Source: Mycobacterium sp. Root135 (lineage in GTDB: Bacteria > Actinomycetota > Actinomycetes > Mycobacteriales > Mycobacteriaceae). From it: DNA of 64,000 bases. The notes below the pieces were generated by a model. That model was not told the origin of the DNA, ran no database searches, and worked only from the letters and a program-made list of their open reading frames with translations. The translations under genes were made by a program, and so were the position numbers. The stretch lies in assembly GCF_001426545.1 (NCBI RefSeq), contig NZ_LMEZ01000008.1:376905-440904 (forward strand), written 5' to 3'. Positions 32,369 to 39,933 of the stretch are shown in pieces. How positions within the stretch are numbered: position 1 is the stretch's first letter; the number at the start of each line of letters is the position of its first letter.

Positions 32369-32655
32369 CGCCTGCTCCGACGCCAGAAGACGACGCCGAT
32401 GACGAGCACGGCGACTGCGATGGCGGTGACGGGAAGCGCGGGTTTGACCGAGCCGTCGGACGTGGTGGTGGTCTCGACGACCTTCTCCTTGGCCTCGGCA
32501 ACCGCGTCACCGGCCCGAGCCTTGACGTCGAGCTTGTGGGTCAACGCTCGCGCCGTCTCGCCGAGGTCTTCCCGAGTGGCCTCGATGTCGGCCTGCAAAT
32601 CCTCGAGACTTGCCGCTGGCCCCGGTTCGGGCGGTGTGGGGTCAGGTGCGGTCAT
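32365..32655 (-). CDS. DUF3618 family protein
   Basis: A 96-residue protein of the DUF3618 family: a helical LEDLQADIEATREDLGETAR at residues 17-36 followed by LTHKLDVKARAGDAVAEAKE, then a single C-terminal membrane anchor (LPVTAIAVAVLVIGVVFW) and basic tail RRSRR. The amphipathic N-terminal part is probably a coiled coil in the cytosol. It overlaps the upstream gene by 14 nt and the downstream gene by 4 nt, giving a tightly coupled three-gene operon. Confidence 0.85.
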   Translation of the reverse strand: MTAPDPTPPEPGPAASLEDLQADIEATREDLGETARALTHKLDVKARAGDAVAEAKEKVVETTTTSDGSVKPALPVTAIAVAVLVIGVVFWRRSRR

Positions 32656-33055
32656 GGCTGGCGTCCTTCACTTCGTGGATGTCTTCCTTCACGTTCGCCA
32701 CCGTTCGTTGCGGAACCGGCGACGCTTCCTGCACCTGGCGCTTGCCGATCAGCGCGGCGATGCCGCCGACGGCGAGCAACACGACGCCGACGATGAGGGC
32801 GGCGGTCCACACGGGGAGGACGAGGGCGATGGCGGCCACCGCGGCCGCAATCAGCGTGGCGACGCCGAAGACGGCGAATGCGCCTGCGACACTGAATAAT
32901 CCGGCGCCGATGCCGGCGTGTTTTGCCGACTCCTGGAATTCCTTCTGCGCCAGCCGAATCTCGTCGCGGACGAGACGCGACGTCTGTGCCGCCATCTGGG
33001 TGATCAGTTCGCCGGTCGAGGCACTCTCGGTCGGCGTCGAGCCTGCGGTCATCAC
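32642..33055 (-). CDS. Phage holin family protein (DUF1469, actinobacterial type)
   Basis: A 137-residue membrane protein: an N-terminal soluble helix (LITQMAAQTSRLVRDEIRLA, then QKEFQESAKH), two membrane segments around GIGAGLFSVAGAFAVFGVAT and LPVWTAALIVGVVLLAVGGI, and a basic C-terminal tail. The family is called phage holin superfamily III by similarity, but in actinobacteria it is a chromosomal envelope protein and there are no phage genes here. First gene of the DUF1469-DUF3618-DUF4235 operon; GGAGGAG lies just before the start. A SigF-like promoter is seen upstream. Confidence 0.85.
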   Translation of the reverse strand: MMTAGSTPTESASTGELITQMAAQTSRLVRDEIRLAQKEFQESAKHAGIGAGLFSVAGAFAVFGVATLIAAAVAAIALVLPVWTAALIVGVVLLAVGGIAALIGKRQVQEASPVPQRTVANVKEDIHEVKDASHDRT

Positions 33056-33090
33056 TCCTCCTTCACACGGTTTTCCCGGGTGCAGGCGGC

Positions 33091-33116
33091 GTTCCCCCTG
33101 TCGGCTCCCTCAAACC
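33091..33116 (-). promoter_or_regulatory. SigF-like promoter of the DUF1469 operon
   Basis: On the minus strand GGTTT (33112-33116), a 15-nt spacer and GGGAAC (33091-33096) match the SigF pattern with one mismatch in the -10 (GGGTAC). Transcription would start near 33085, 30 nt before the ATG. Confidence 0.35.
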
Positions 33117-33146
33117 TGATTGCCGGCGGGGCCGCGTCGTCCCAGC

Positions 33147-33422
33147 TCAGTCGCCGTCCTTCTCCTTCTTGTCCTCGGAGTCCGCGTCATCAGAGTCGTC
33201 GCCGGCGGTGTCCTTCTCGTCGGTGTCGGTGTCCTCGGCGTCGTCGCGATCCTTTGCCCGATTTCCGCCGACCTCGAGCACGGCCCAGTGGCTGGGGGAG
33301 ACGAGGACGGACCACTCGCCCTCGCGGCGCCCCATCTTGAGGACGCCGTCGTCGACCTCCCATGCCGTGTCGTCGTCGTAGTCGGTCTCTTGCCCGTCGG
33401 AGTAGGTCAGTTTGAATGCCAT
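33147..33422 (-). CDS. Small acidic protein with a disordered Asp/Glu tail
   Basis: A 91-residue protein. The first half is a compact beta-rich module (MAFKLTYSDGQETDYDD, DTAWEVDDGVLKMGRR, SVLVSPSHWAVLEVG); the second half is highly charged and disordered, rich in DD, ED and KK (for example DDSDDADSEDKKEKDGD). The ATG at 33422 is chosen because upstream sequence is not protein-like. No signal peptide or membrane segment. It lies directly upstream of the DUF1469 operon on the same strand with 91 nt between. I do not recognise a family with a known role. Confidence 0.6.
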   Translation of the reverse strand: MAFKLTYSDGQETDYDDDTAWEVDDGVLKMGRREGEWSVLVSPSHWAVLEVGGNRAKDRDDAEDTDTDEKDTAGDDSDDADSEDKKEKDGD

Positions 33423-33566
33423 CACCGGAGCCTGCCACCGGCGCCCCGTCCCCGGGGCGAGCTCGCCAAAATCCATCAAGATCATTGTCGTTGCGGCAGT
33501 GGCCCTTTCGTCAACCGGTCCCCGCGGCATTTGGTCCTGGTGGAGGCCTGCGCCCACACTGACATC

Positions 33567-36086
33567 GTGTCAACGCCACCCGAAGACGTCGATCCCTTCG
33601 TCCGTGTCGTCGGATCGCAGGTCCACAATCTCAGGACCGTCGACGTGGCCGCACCCCGTGACGCGTTCGTCGCGTTCACCGGGGTGTCCGGGTCGGGAAA
33701 GTCGTCGTTGGCCTTCGGCACGGTCTACGCAGAGGCGCAGCGCAGGTACTTCGAATCCGTCGCGCCGTATGCCCGCCGACTGCTGCTGCCCGCCGGAGCC
33801 CCGAAGGTCGACGACATCACCGGACTGCCGCCCGCGGTGGCGCTGCAGCAGCGCCGCGGTGCGGGCACCTCGCGGTCGACGGTCGGCACCGTGACGACGC
33901 TGTCGAACCTGCTCCGGATGCTGTACTCCCGGGCGGGCACCTACCCGCCCGGCGCCACCATCCGGTTGGACTCCGACTCGTTCTCGCCAAACACCGCCAT
34001 CGGGGCGTGCCCGGAGTGCCACGGGCTCGGTCGAATTCATCGCGTCACCGAGGAGACGTTGGTCCCCGACCCGACGCTGACGATCCGTGAGGGCGCCGTC
34101 GCGGCCTGGCCGGGGGCGTGGCAGGGCCAGAACCTGCGCGACATCCTGATCACCCTGGGCTACGACATCGACGTGCCGTGGAAGAAGTTGCCCAAGCGCA
34201 AGCGTGACTGGATTCTGTTCACCGACGACCAGCCGACCGTGGAGATCCATCCGAACCGTGCCGCGGTGACCGCCGACTACTTCTACAACGGCACGTTCTC
34301 CAGCGCCGAACGGCACGTGCGGCACACGCTCGCCAATTCGCAGAGCGCGATGATGCGTAGGCGGGTGTTGCAGTTCGTCGACTCCGTCGAATGCCCGGTG
34401 TGCGGCGGTTCGGGGTTGCGGCCGGAGGCACTCGGCGTCACCTTCGCCGGGAAGACGATCGCCGAGCTCGTCGCCATGCCGCTGACCGACTTGGCGGCGA
34501 CACTGGAACCCGCGGCCAACCGCGTCGTCGTCGACGCGGCCTACGAGTCCATCGAGTCGGGCGAGTTCACGGAGGTCGCCACGATGATCGCGGCCGACCT
34601 CGTCGCGCGCGTTCAGGTTCTCGTCGACCTCGGCCTCGGGTATCTCAGCCTCAACCGACGGACGCCCACCGTCTCACCCGGTGAGCTGCAACGGCTTCGG
34701 TTGGCGACTCAGCTGCGGGCCGGCCTGTTCGGCGTCCTCTACGTGCTGGACGAACCGTCGGCCGGGCTGCACCCCGCCGACGCTGAGCCGTTGCTCAACG
34801 TGCTTGATCGCCTTCGGCGAGCGGGCAATTCACTCTTCGTCGTCGAGCACGACATGGACGTGGTCCGGCGCGCCGACTGGATCGTCGACGTCGGACCCGG
34901 TGCGGGCGAGCTCGGCGGGGAGGTGCTCTACAGCGGGCCGGTGCCCGGCCTGGCCGAGGTGTCGACGTCGGTGACGCGCCGGTACCTGTTCGGCGACGGG
35001 GTGTCCGAGCCGCGAGCCAAGCGGGTGGCGACGCAGACCATGCGCCTTGGTGGCGTGTGCTTCCACAACCTGCGCGACCTCGAGGTGGAGATTCCGCTCG
35101 GGGTGTTCACCGCCGTCACCGGGGTGTCCGGATCTGGCAAGTCCACCCTGGTCTGCAAGGTGGTGGGCGACGTCGTCGCCCGCCATCTGGGGTCCGCCGC
35201 CATCGCCGAGGCCGAGGACGCCGATCCCGCCGACGTCGACGCGGGAGTTGCCGACGTCGACGTGGACGCGAGCGTCGGAGTGACGGTGGACGGCGTCGAG
35301 GTGGTCGACCGGTTGGTGATCGTCGACCAGAAGCCCATCGGGCGGACGCCGCGGTCGAACCTCGCCACCTACACCGGCATGTTCGACGCCGTCCGGAAGG
35401 CGTTCGCGGCGACCGACGAGGCGCGCAAGCGCGGCTGGAGTGCGGGTCGCTTCTCCTTCAACGTGGTCGAGGGACGGTGTCCGACCTGTCAGGGCGAGGG
35501 GTTTGTCGCGGTCGAATTACTCTTCCTCCCAGGCACTTACGCGCCGTGCCCCACCTGCCACGGGGCCAGGTACTCCGAGGAGACCCTGCAGGTGCGCTAT
35601 CACGACCGCACCATCGCCGACGTCCTGGCGATGACCGTGGACGAGGCAGCGGAGTTCCTCGCCGACGTCCCCGCCGCGTCGAGGAGTCTCGCCACGCTGC
35701 GAGACGTCGGACTGGGCTATCTGCGACTCGGGCAGCCCGCCACCGAACTGTCTGGCGGCGAGGCGCAGCGCATCAAGCTGGCGTCGGAGTTGCAGCGGTC
35801 CCGCCGCGGACACACCTTCTACGTCCTCGACGAGCCGACGACGGGTCTGCATCCGGCCGACGTCGAATTGCTGGAACGCCAACTGCACCTTCTGGTCGAC
35901 GCGGGCAACACCGTCGTCGTCGCCGAACACGACATGGGCGTGGTGGCGGGAGCGGACTGGGTGATCGACCTGGGCCCGGGGGCAGGCGACGCCGGCGGTC
36001 GGGTGGTCGCCGCAGGCACGCCAGAGCACGTCGCCAGCGCAGCAGACAGCAGGACGGCGCCCTACCTGTCGGCGAAGCTGCGCTAG
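33567..36086 (+). CDS. UvrA-like ABC-class ATPase
   Basis: An 839-residue UvrA paralogue, shorter than UvrA (about 950-970). Two ATPase modules are present: Walker A GVSGSGKSSLAFG near residue 43 and GVSGSGKSTLVCK near 521. Signatures are VSPGELQRLRLATQ (altered) and LSGGEAQRIKLASE (intact), and Walker B YVLDEPSAGLHPAD and YVLDEPTTGLHPAD. Zinc modules appear as CPECHGLG, CPVCGGSG, CPTCQGEG and CPTCHGAR. The length and altered first signature fit the class II (UvrA2/DrrC-like) proteins, which lack the UvrB-binding domain and are tied to drug or DNA-damage tolerance. The start is a GTG with no good ribosome binding site; no uvrB or uvrC nearby. Confidence 0.88.
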   Translation: MSTPPEDVDPFVRVVGSQVHNLRTVDVAAPRDAFVAFTGVSGSGKSSLAFGTVYAEAQRRYFESVAPYARRLLLPAGAPKVDDITGLPPAVALQQRRGAGTSRSTVGTVTTLSNLLRMLYSRAGTYPPGATIRLDSDSFSPNTAIGACPECHGLGRIHRVTEETLVPDPTLTIREGAVAAWPGAWQGQNLRDILITLGYDIDVPWKKLPKRKRDWILFTDDQPTVEIHPNRAAVTADYFYNGTFSSAERHVRHTLANSQSAMMRRRVLQFVDSVECPVCGGSGLRPEALGVTFAGKTIAELVAMPLTDLAATLEPAANRVVVDAAYESIESGEFTEVATMIAADLVARVQVLVDLGLGYLSLNRRTPTVSPGELQRLRLATQLRAGLFGVLYVLDEPSAGLHPADAEPLLNVLDRLRRAGNSLFVVEHDMDVVRRADWIVDVGPGAGELGGEVLYSGPVPGLAEVSTSVTRRYLFGDGVSEPRAKRVATQTMRLGGVCFHNLRDLEVEIPLGVFTAVTGVSGSGKSTLVCKVVGDVVARHLGSAAIAEAEDADPADVDAGVADVDVDASVGVTVDGVEVVDRLVIVDQKPIGRTPRSNLATYTGMFDAVRKAFAATDEARKRGWSAGRFSFNVVEGRCPTCQGEGFVAVELLFLPGTYAPCPTCHGARYSEETLQVRYHDRTIADVLAMTVDEAAEFLADVPAASRSLATLRDVGLGYLRLGQPATELSGGEAQRIKLASELQRSRRGHTFYVLDEPTTGLHPADVELLERQLHLLVDAGNTVVVAEHDMGVVAGADWVIDLGPGAGDAGGRVVAAGTPEHVASAADSRTAPYLSAKLR

Positions 36087-36253
36087 TTCTCGGCGCGGTG
36101 CCTGCCGCGGTAGGAGCCGGCGTCGCCCGAGAAGGCCCCGGTCGGGGACCAGCCGTGTCCGAAGAGTTCCAGTGACGGGTCGCCCACGGGTGGGGTGAAC
36201 ACGGGTCCACCGTCCCGGGCTGGGCTGACCACGAGGTCGTCGGGTTCGATCAC
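36083..36253 (-). CDS. Small protein of 56 residues, probably stress-induced
   Basis: A 56-residue protein reading MIEPDDLVVSPARDGG at the start and SYRGRHRAEN at the end, with a Gly/Pro/aromatic middle (FGHGWSPTGAFSG). It is polar, without signal peptide or membrane segment, and its last codons overlap the convergent UvrA-like gene by 3 nt. The GTG start has no ribosome binding site, but a strong SigF-type promoter ends 9 nt before it, implying an almost leaderless mRNA. This link between promoter and start makes the gene credible despite its size. No family is recognised. Confidence 0.6.
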   Translation of the reverse strand: MIEPDDLVVSPARDGGPVFTPPVGDPSLELFGHGWSPTGAFSGDAGSYRGRHRAEN

Positions 36254-36262
36254 GGAGGCTAT

Positions 36263-36290
36263 TTACCCAGTCGTCAACCTTTGCCAAACC
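36263..36290 (-). promoter_or_regulatory. SigF-type promoter for the 56-residue protein
   Basis: On the minus strand GGTTT (36286-36290), a 17-nt spacer and GGGTAA (36263-36268). The -10 ends 9 nt before the GTG at 36253, so transcription should begin within a few bases of the start codon. Confidence 0.5.
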
Positions 36291-36312
36291 TGTCGATCAC
36301 CCCGCCCTGGGG

Positions 36313-37737
36313 TCAGCTGCGCGCAAAGTCCGCAGGCGTGAACTTGCCGGCGCCGAGCTTCGACTCGATCTCCTCCAAGCTTCGCCCGGTGAGGTCCGGC
36401 ATTCGGTAGTAGACGAAGATCCAAGCTGCGACGTTGAACAACCCGTAGAGCCACATCGACGGCCCGACCCCGATCCCGCTGATCAGCGTCAACAGCGTCA
36501 AGGTGATCAGCAGATTGGTGCCCCACAGAGCCGCGGACTGCACCGCCGTGCCGGCCGGCCGCACCGCGAGGGGGTAAGTCTCCGAGCCGGTCAGCCAGCC
36601 CATCAGCTGCAATCCGCCGGCGTTGAAGAGCATGAACACCACCAGGCAGGCGATGATGAACGGGATCGACTCCCGCCCGCTGTTGCCGGAGACAAACAGC
36701 CAGCCCAGAACGAACAGGCTCAGCGCCGCGCCTGGAATCATGATGAGGGTCAGCCGTCGCCTGCCGACCTTGTCGATGATCGCCAGCCCGACCAGCTGGG
36801 CCACCAGGTAGCTCACACCGAGGGCGACCGACACCTCCAACGCAACCGATTCCGAGAAGCCGTTGTCGGTCAGGATCGTCGGTGAGTAGTAGATGATCAT
36901 CTCGATGCCGCTGAGCTGGGTGAAGATGGCGATTCCGCAACCCAGAATCAACGCCGGGCGCACCCACGCCTCGCGCAGTCCCGACCAACCGCGGGTCTTG
37001 GCGGTCTTCTCCTCGCGGGCCAGGTCGGCCATCTCGTCGAGTTCCCCGTCGACGTCGTAGTCCGACGGTCGTACCCGCTCGAGCACGCTCCGTGCCTCGT
37101 CGCCCTGGTCACGCTTGACCAGCCAGCGTGGGCTCTCCGGAAGGCGTAGCAGCAGAACCAACATCAGCGCGGCGGGGACGGCGGCAGCGCCGATCGACCA
37201 ACGCCACGGAATCGACTCCGAGGCGCCGACGATGGTCGCGATCACGATGCCGACGCCGATCGCGATCTGAAAGCACAGCACCAGGCGACCGCGATACTTC
37301 GGCGGTGACAGCTCGGCGACGTACATCGGGGCGGTCTGGGTGGCCCCGCCGACGGCGAAGCCGAGGACGAGCCGTCCCACCGACAGCAGCACGGGGTTGG
37401 GCGCCAACGCGCACCAGATGGACCCGACGGCGAAGACGACGGCGAGCATCACCAAGGTGCCCTTGCGGCCGCGTCGGTCGGATAGATGGCTACAGGTCAG
37501 TGCGCCGATGACGGCACCGAGCAGGATGCTCGCGGCGATCACCTGTTTCCAGGCCTCTTCGATGCCGAAGTCCTTGGTGATCTGCAGCAGCGCTCCGGAG
37601 ATGATGCCCGTGTCGTAGCCGTAGAGCATGCCGGACACCGCCGACACCAACGCGACGATCACCACCGCCCCCGTCAGCTGGCCGGGTGCCTTCTCTCGGG
37701 CCTCCGCCGAACCCTTGGTGCTCTCGGTTGAACCCAT
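36313..37737 (-). CDS. Sugar porter family MFS transporter
   Basis: A 474-residue twelve-segment permease of the sugar porter family (GalP/XylE/Glut type), probably a sugar:proton symporter. Family motifs are present in order: GYDTGIISGALL near residue 40, SDRRGRKGTL, GRLVLGFAVGGATQTAPMY, ELSPPKYRGRL, LPESPRWLVKR, IDKVGRRRL and the C-terminal PDLTGRSLEEIE. No sugar catabolic genes are adjacent, so the substrate is unknown; myo-inositol and hexose transporters both fit. A SigF-like promoter (GTTT-N14-GGGTAA) lies 50-75 nt upstream, and a strong hairpin sits immediately beyond it. Confidence 0.9.
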   Translation of the reverse strand: MGSTESTKGSAEAREKAPGQLTGAVVIVALVSAVSGMLYGYDTGIISGALLQITKDFGIEEAWKQVIAASILLGAVIGALTCSHLSDRRGRKGTLVMLAVVFAVGSIWCALAPNPVLLSVGRLVLGFAVGGATQTAPMYVAELSPPKYRGRLVLCFQIAIGVGIVIATIVGASESIPWRWSIGAAAVPAALMLVLLLRLPESPRWLVKRDQGDEARSVLERVRPSDYDVDGELDEMADLAREEKTAKTRGWSGLREAWVRPALILGCGIAIFTQLSGIEMIIYYSPTILTDNGFSESVALEVSVALGVSYLVAQLVGLAIIDKVGRRRLTLIMIPGAALSLFVLGWLFVSGNSGRESIPFIIACLVVFMLFNAGGLQLMGWLTGSETYPLAVRPAGTAVQSAALWGTNLLITLTLLTLISGIGVGPSMWLYGLFNVAAWIFVYYRMPDLTGRSLEEIESKLGAGKFTPADFARS

Positions 37738-37789
37738 GCGTGGTCCTCCAGCCGTGGTGACGTCATCGTCCTGATGTGGCTGTGGCGTT

Positions 37790-37814
37790 TTACCCGTTCA
37801 CCGAAAGCTAAACG
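37790..37814 (-). promoter_or_regulatory. SigF-like promoter for the sugar porter gene
   Basis: On the minus strand CGTTT (37810-37814), 14 nt, then GGGTAA (37790-37795); the spacer is one or two bases shorter than the usual 15-17. The predicted start near 37784 leaves a leader of about 46 nt. Confidence 0.4.
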
Positions 37815-37831
37815 CCGGCCTCTCGCCGCCC

Positions 37832-37874
37832 ACGAAAATGCCCACCCCCGAGCGATGCTCGGAGGTGGGCATTT
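37832..37874. terminator. Hairpin terminator, copy 2 of a repeated element
   Basis: GCCCACCCCCGAGC (37840-37853) faces GCTCGGAGGTGGGC (37857-37870) across a 3-nt loop with one mismatch; AAAT/ATTT extends the stem. The arms are almost the same sequence as at 28023-28068. It ends the STAS transcript upstream of the sugar porter promoter. Confidence 0.75.
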
Positions 37875-37895
37875 CCAAATTAAGGAACGCCGCGG

Positions 37896-37973
37896 TTAGC
37901 GGGCGGGCTGAGCCAAGGTGGCCCTGTGGTGGCGCTGCAGGAGAAAGCGTAGCCAGCGAACGTCGATCAGCAT
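37896..37973 (-). CDS. Possible 25-residue basic peptide
   Basis: A short frame beginning MLIDVRWLRFLLQRHHR and ending LAQPAR, directly after the STAS gene (18-nt gap) and 22 nt before a strong terminator. AAAGGA lies 8 nt before the ATG. The peptide is basic and aromatic with an amphipathic helix-like pattern (five Arg, two His, three Leu). Position between a gene and its terminator, plus a good ribosome binding site, argues for a translated product; size alone argues for caution. It resembles no family I can name. Confidence 0.45.
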   Translation of the reverse strand: MLIDVRWLRFLLQRHHRATLAQPAR

Positions 37974-37990
37974 GTCGTGATTCCTTTCGC

Positions 37991-38446
37991 TCAGGCGGAC
38001 TTGGTGAGGATGGGGAGGATGCGCCGGCGTTCGCCCGCAACGTCCGAGAAGTGGTGCAGCGCATCGGGAACCGACGGCGTGGCCGGGAAGACGTCGTCCA
38101 CCCCGCACAGCCGCAGCGTGCGCGAGACCGCCTGGCTGATGACGAGTGACCATTCGTCACCCGCGGCGTAGCAGGCCTCGTCGATGGCGTCGAGGAGTTC
38201 GATGCCCTGGGCAGCGAAGGAGGTAACGCCGCTGAGATCTAAGACGAAGGGCTTCTCGGCGATGATGCAGCCCTTGGCCTGGGCTACCACCTGGCCGACG
38301 TTTACCTCGTCGATTGATCCGGTGATGGTGAGGACGGTGGCCAGCTGACGGCACTGCTTGTGGAGTTCGGCGCCGTTGCACTCGACCGACGGATTTCCAT
38401 AGCGGAAGCGGGAATTCGTCGATGAGCTGGTGCTCGTTGCGATCAT
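37991..38446 (-). CDS. STAS domain protein (anti-anti-sigma factor-like)
   Basis: A 151-residue protein with a STAS domain at about residues 35-125. The core is TVLTITGSIDEVNVGQVVAQ followed by FVLDLSGVTSFAAQGIELL, where a Ser in the loop corresponds to the site phosphorylated by anti-sigma kinases in SpoIIAA-type proteins. The N-terminal 25 residues are Ser/Thr-rich and disordered. GGGAGG lies 8 nt before the ATG. A SigF-like promoter upstream would be consistent with a feedback component of the SigF switch, but no anti-sigma kinase gene is adjacent. Confidence 0.82.
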   Translation of the reverse strand: MIATSTSSSTNSRFRYGNPSVECNGAELHKQCRQLATVLTITGSIDEVNVGQVVAQAKGCIIAEKPFVLDLSGVTSFAAQGIELLDAIDEACYAAGDEWSLVISQAVSRTLRLCGVDDVFPATPSVPDALHHFSDVAGERRRILPILTKSA

Positions 38447-38533
38447 GGCACTGCCTCCCTTCGGTGGTGGCCGATGTGTTGGCGGCGTCGCCGTCACTTC
38501 GACTTGAATCCCAAGGTAAGGGGCCAAAATAAG

Positions 38534-38558
38534 GTACCGGGGAGTAACTCCTAAAACA
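38534..38558 (-). promoter_or_regulatory. SigF-like promoter for the STAS gene
   Basis: On the minus strand TGTTT (38554-38558), a 14-nt spacer that contains the small palindrome GGAGTTACTCC, and CGGTAC (38534-38539). One mismatch in the -10 and a short spacer make it weaker than the others. Leader about 80 nt. Confidence 0.35.
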
Positions 38559-38607
38559 TCGTTAAGACTTCTACGAGGGCCTGACAGCAAACCGCGTCGG
38601 AAAGCGG

Positions 38608-39861
38608 TCAGTTCCTGGCGCCCTGGTTACCCGTGTAACCCTCCCAGGGGGAGTAGTCGGCGATGAGCGACTCCTGAGGTGGCCGTTGATCTTCGGGCAC
38701 GTGCTGGAGGTTGATCCGAACCCGATACCAGACTGAACTGGGGCCTCGCATGCCGTCGACGAGGACGTCGACCGGTGTCAGCCGGTCGGCGGCGGACGCG
38801 TACTTCGCCTTCCACGTCTCGAGGGCGGCCATCGCCTCGTCCTTGGTCTTGGTCCTGGCGATCTCGATGAGCGGCTTCGTCGAAACCCGCTGGCCGGCTC
38901 CGCCACCGTCCCGGCGAGCACCCTTGGGCGCCTTCTCCGCCGGACCCAGCTCCTCGGCAAGCGCGAGCAGCCCCTCCAGGCCGCCTGCCGCGTCGTCCAT
39001 TCCCTCCCACGGGTCGCCGATGTCGGCGTAGCGCCCTGGCACGGTGGCGACGGTGAACGCCTCCGGCCGGCAGCCGGGCACCTCGGCCCACCGCAGCGGC
39101 GTCGACACCCGCGCGTCCGGCCGCGAACGCACTGAGTAGGCCGACGCGACCGTCCGGTCCTTGGCGTTCTGGTTGAAGTCGACGAAGACGCCCTCGCGTT
39201 CTTCCTTCCACCACCGGCTCGTCGCCAAATCCGGTGCGCGCCTTTCCACTTCGCGCGCAATAGTCTCGGCGGCCAGCCGCACCTGCCGGTAGGGCCAGTT
39301 CGGCTCGATGCGGGCGTAGACGTGGAAGCCCTTGGAGCCCGAGGTCTTGGGCCATGCCGTCAGGCCGTAGTCGGTAAGCACGTCGCGGGCCACCAGCGCG
39401 ACGTCGACGATCTGCGCCCACTCCACCCCTGGCATCGGATCCAGGTCGACGCGGAGCTCGTCGGGATGTTCGAGGTCATCAGCGCGCACCGGATGCGGAT
39501 TCAGGTCGACGCAGCCGAGGTTCACCGCCCACGCCAGCCCTGCGGCATCGGAGAGCACGGCCTCCTTGGCCGACGTGCCAGAGGCGTACTTCAACTCGGC
39601 GACGTCGACCCACTCGGGCCGCTTCTCCGGTGCGCGCTTCTGGAACACCGCCTCTTCGGTGATGCCCTTGACGAAGCGCTTGAGGATCATCGGCCGCCCG
39701 GCCACTCCGCGCAGGGCGCCGTCGGCGACGGACAGGTAGTACTCGATGAGAGCAAGCTTGGTCACGTCCGCTCGGCCGTCCGCACCGGGGAAGACGACCT
39801 TGTCGGGATTGGTCACCCGCAAGGTCCGACCGCCGATGTCCATCGACAGCGAAGACGCCAT
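38608..39861 (-). CDS. LigD-type polymerase (archaeo-eukaryotic primase family)
   Basis: A 417-residue stand-alone polymerase/primase of the LigD POL type, related to mycobacterial PolD proteins (Rv0269c by position). It opens GGRTLRVTNPDKVVFPG, as in LigD POL domains; the catalytic metal pair is in LRVDLDPMPG near residue 137, with TSGSKGFHVYARI (nucleotide binding) and VFVDFNQNAKDRT (third Asp). It lacks the ligase and nuclease domains. Such enzymes add ribonucleotides in repair or gap filling. The ATG at 39861 is preferred because TACCAT, a -10 hexamer, lies 7 nt upstream, giving a leaderless mRNA; a GTG 6 nt earlier is the alternative. Confidence 0.88.
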   Translation of the reverse strand: MASSLSMDIGGRTLRVTNPDKVVFPGADGRADVTKLALIEYYLSVADGALRGVAGRPMILKRFVKGITEEAVFQKRAPEKRPEWVDVAELKYASGTSAKEAVLSDAAGLAWAVNLGCVDLNPHPVRADDLEHPDELRVDLDPMPGVEWAQIVDVALVARDVLTDYGLTAWPKTSGSKGFHVYARIEPNWPYRQVRLAAETIAREVERRAPDLATSRWWKEEREGVFVDFNQNAKDRTVASAYSVRSRPDARVSTPLRWAEVPGCRPEAFTVATVPGRYADIGDPWEGMDDAAGGLEGLLALAEELGPAEKAPKGARRDGGGAGQRVSTKPLIEIARTKTKDEAMAALETWKAKYASAADRLTPVDVLVDGMRGPSSVWYRVRINLQHVPEDQRPPQESLIADYSPWEGYTGNQGARN

Positions 39862-39868
39862 GGCCACG

Positions 39869-39874
39869 ATGGTA
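39869..39874 (-). promoter_or_regulatory. -10 element, leaderless LigD-polymerase transcript
   Basis: TACCAT on the minus strand matches TANNNT and is separated by 7 nt from the ATG at 39861. Mycobacterial start sites lie 6-7 nt after the -10, so the mRNA should begin at the start codon. Confidence 0.4.
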
Positions 39875-39921
39875 GTCAGGGATCCCGACGTGCACCGGGC
39901 CCGCGTGCGATCGCGGTCACA

Positions 39922-39927
39922 TATTGT
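39922..39927 (+). promoter_or_regulatory. -10 element, leaderless fadD2 transcript
   Basis: TATTGT matches TANNNT and lies 6 nt before the ATG at 39934, with no ribosome binding site in between. The two divergent genes thus have facing leaderless promoters within 73 nt. Confidence 0.45.
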
Positions 39928-39933
39928 GGGGCC

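Noticed and set aside
32642..33055. Prophage remnant suggested by the holin-family name
   Set aside because: No phage structural or integration gene is present; the family is a chromosomal envelope protein in actinobacteria and lies in a DUF3618/DUF4235 operon.
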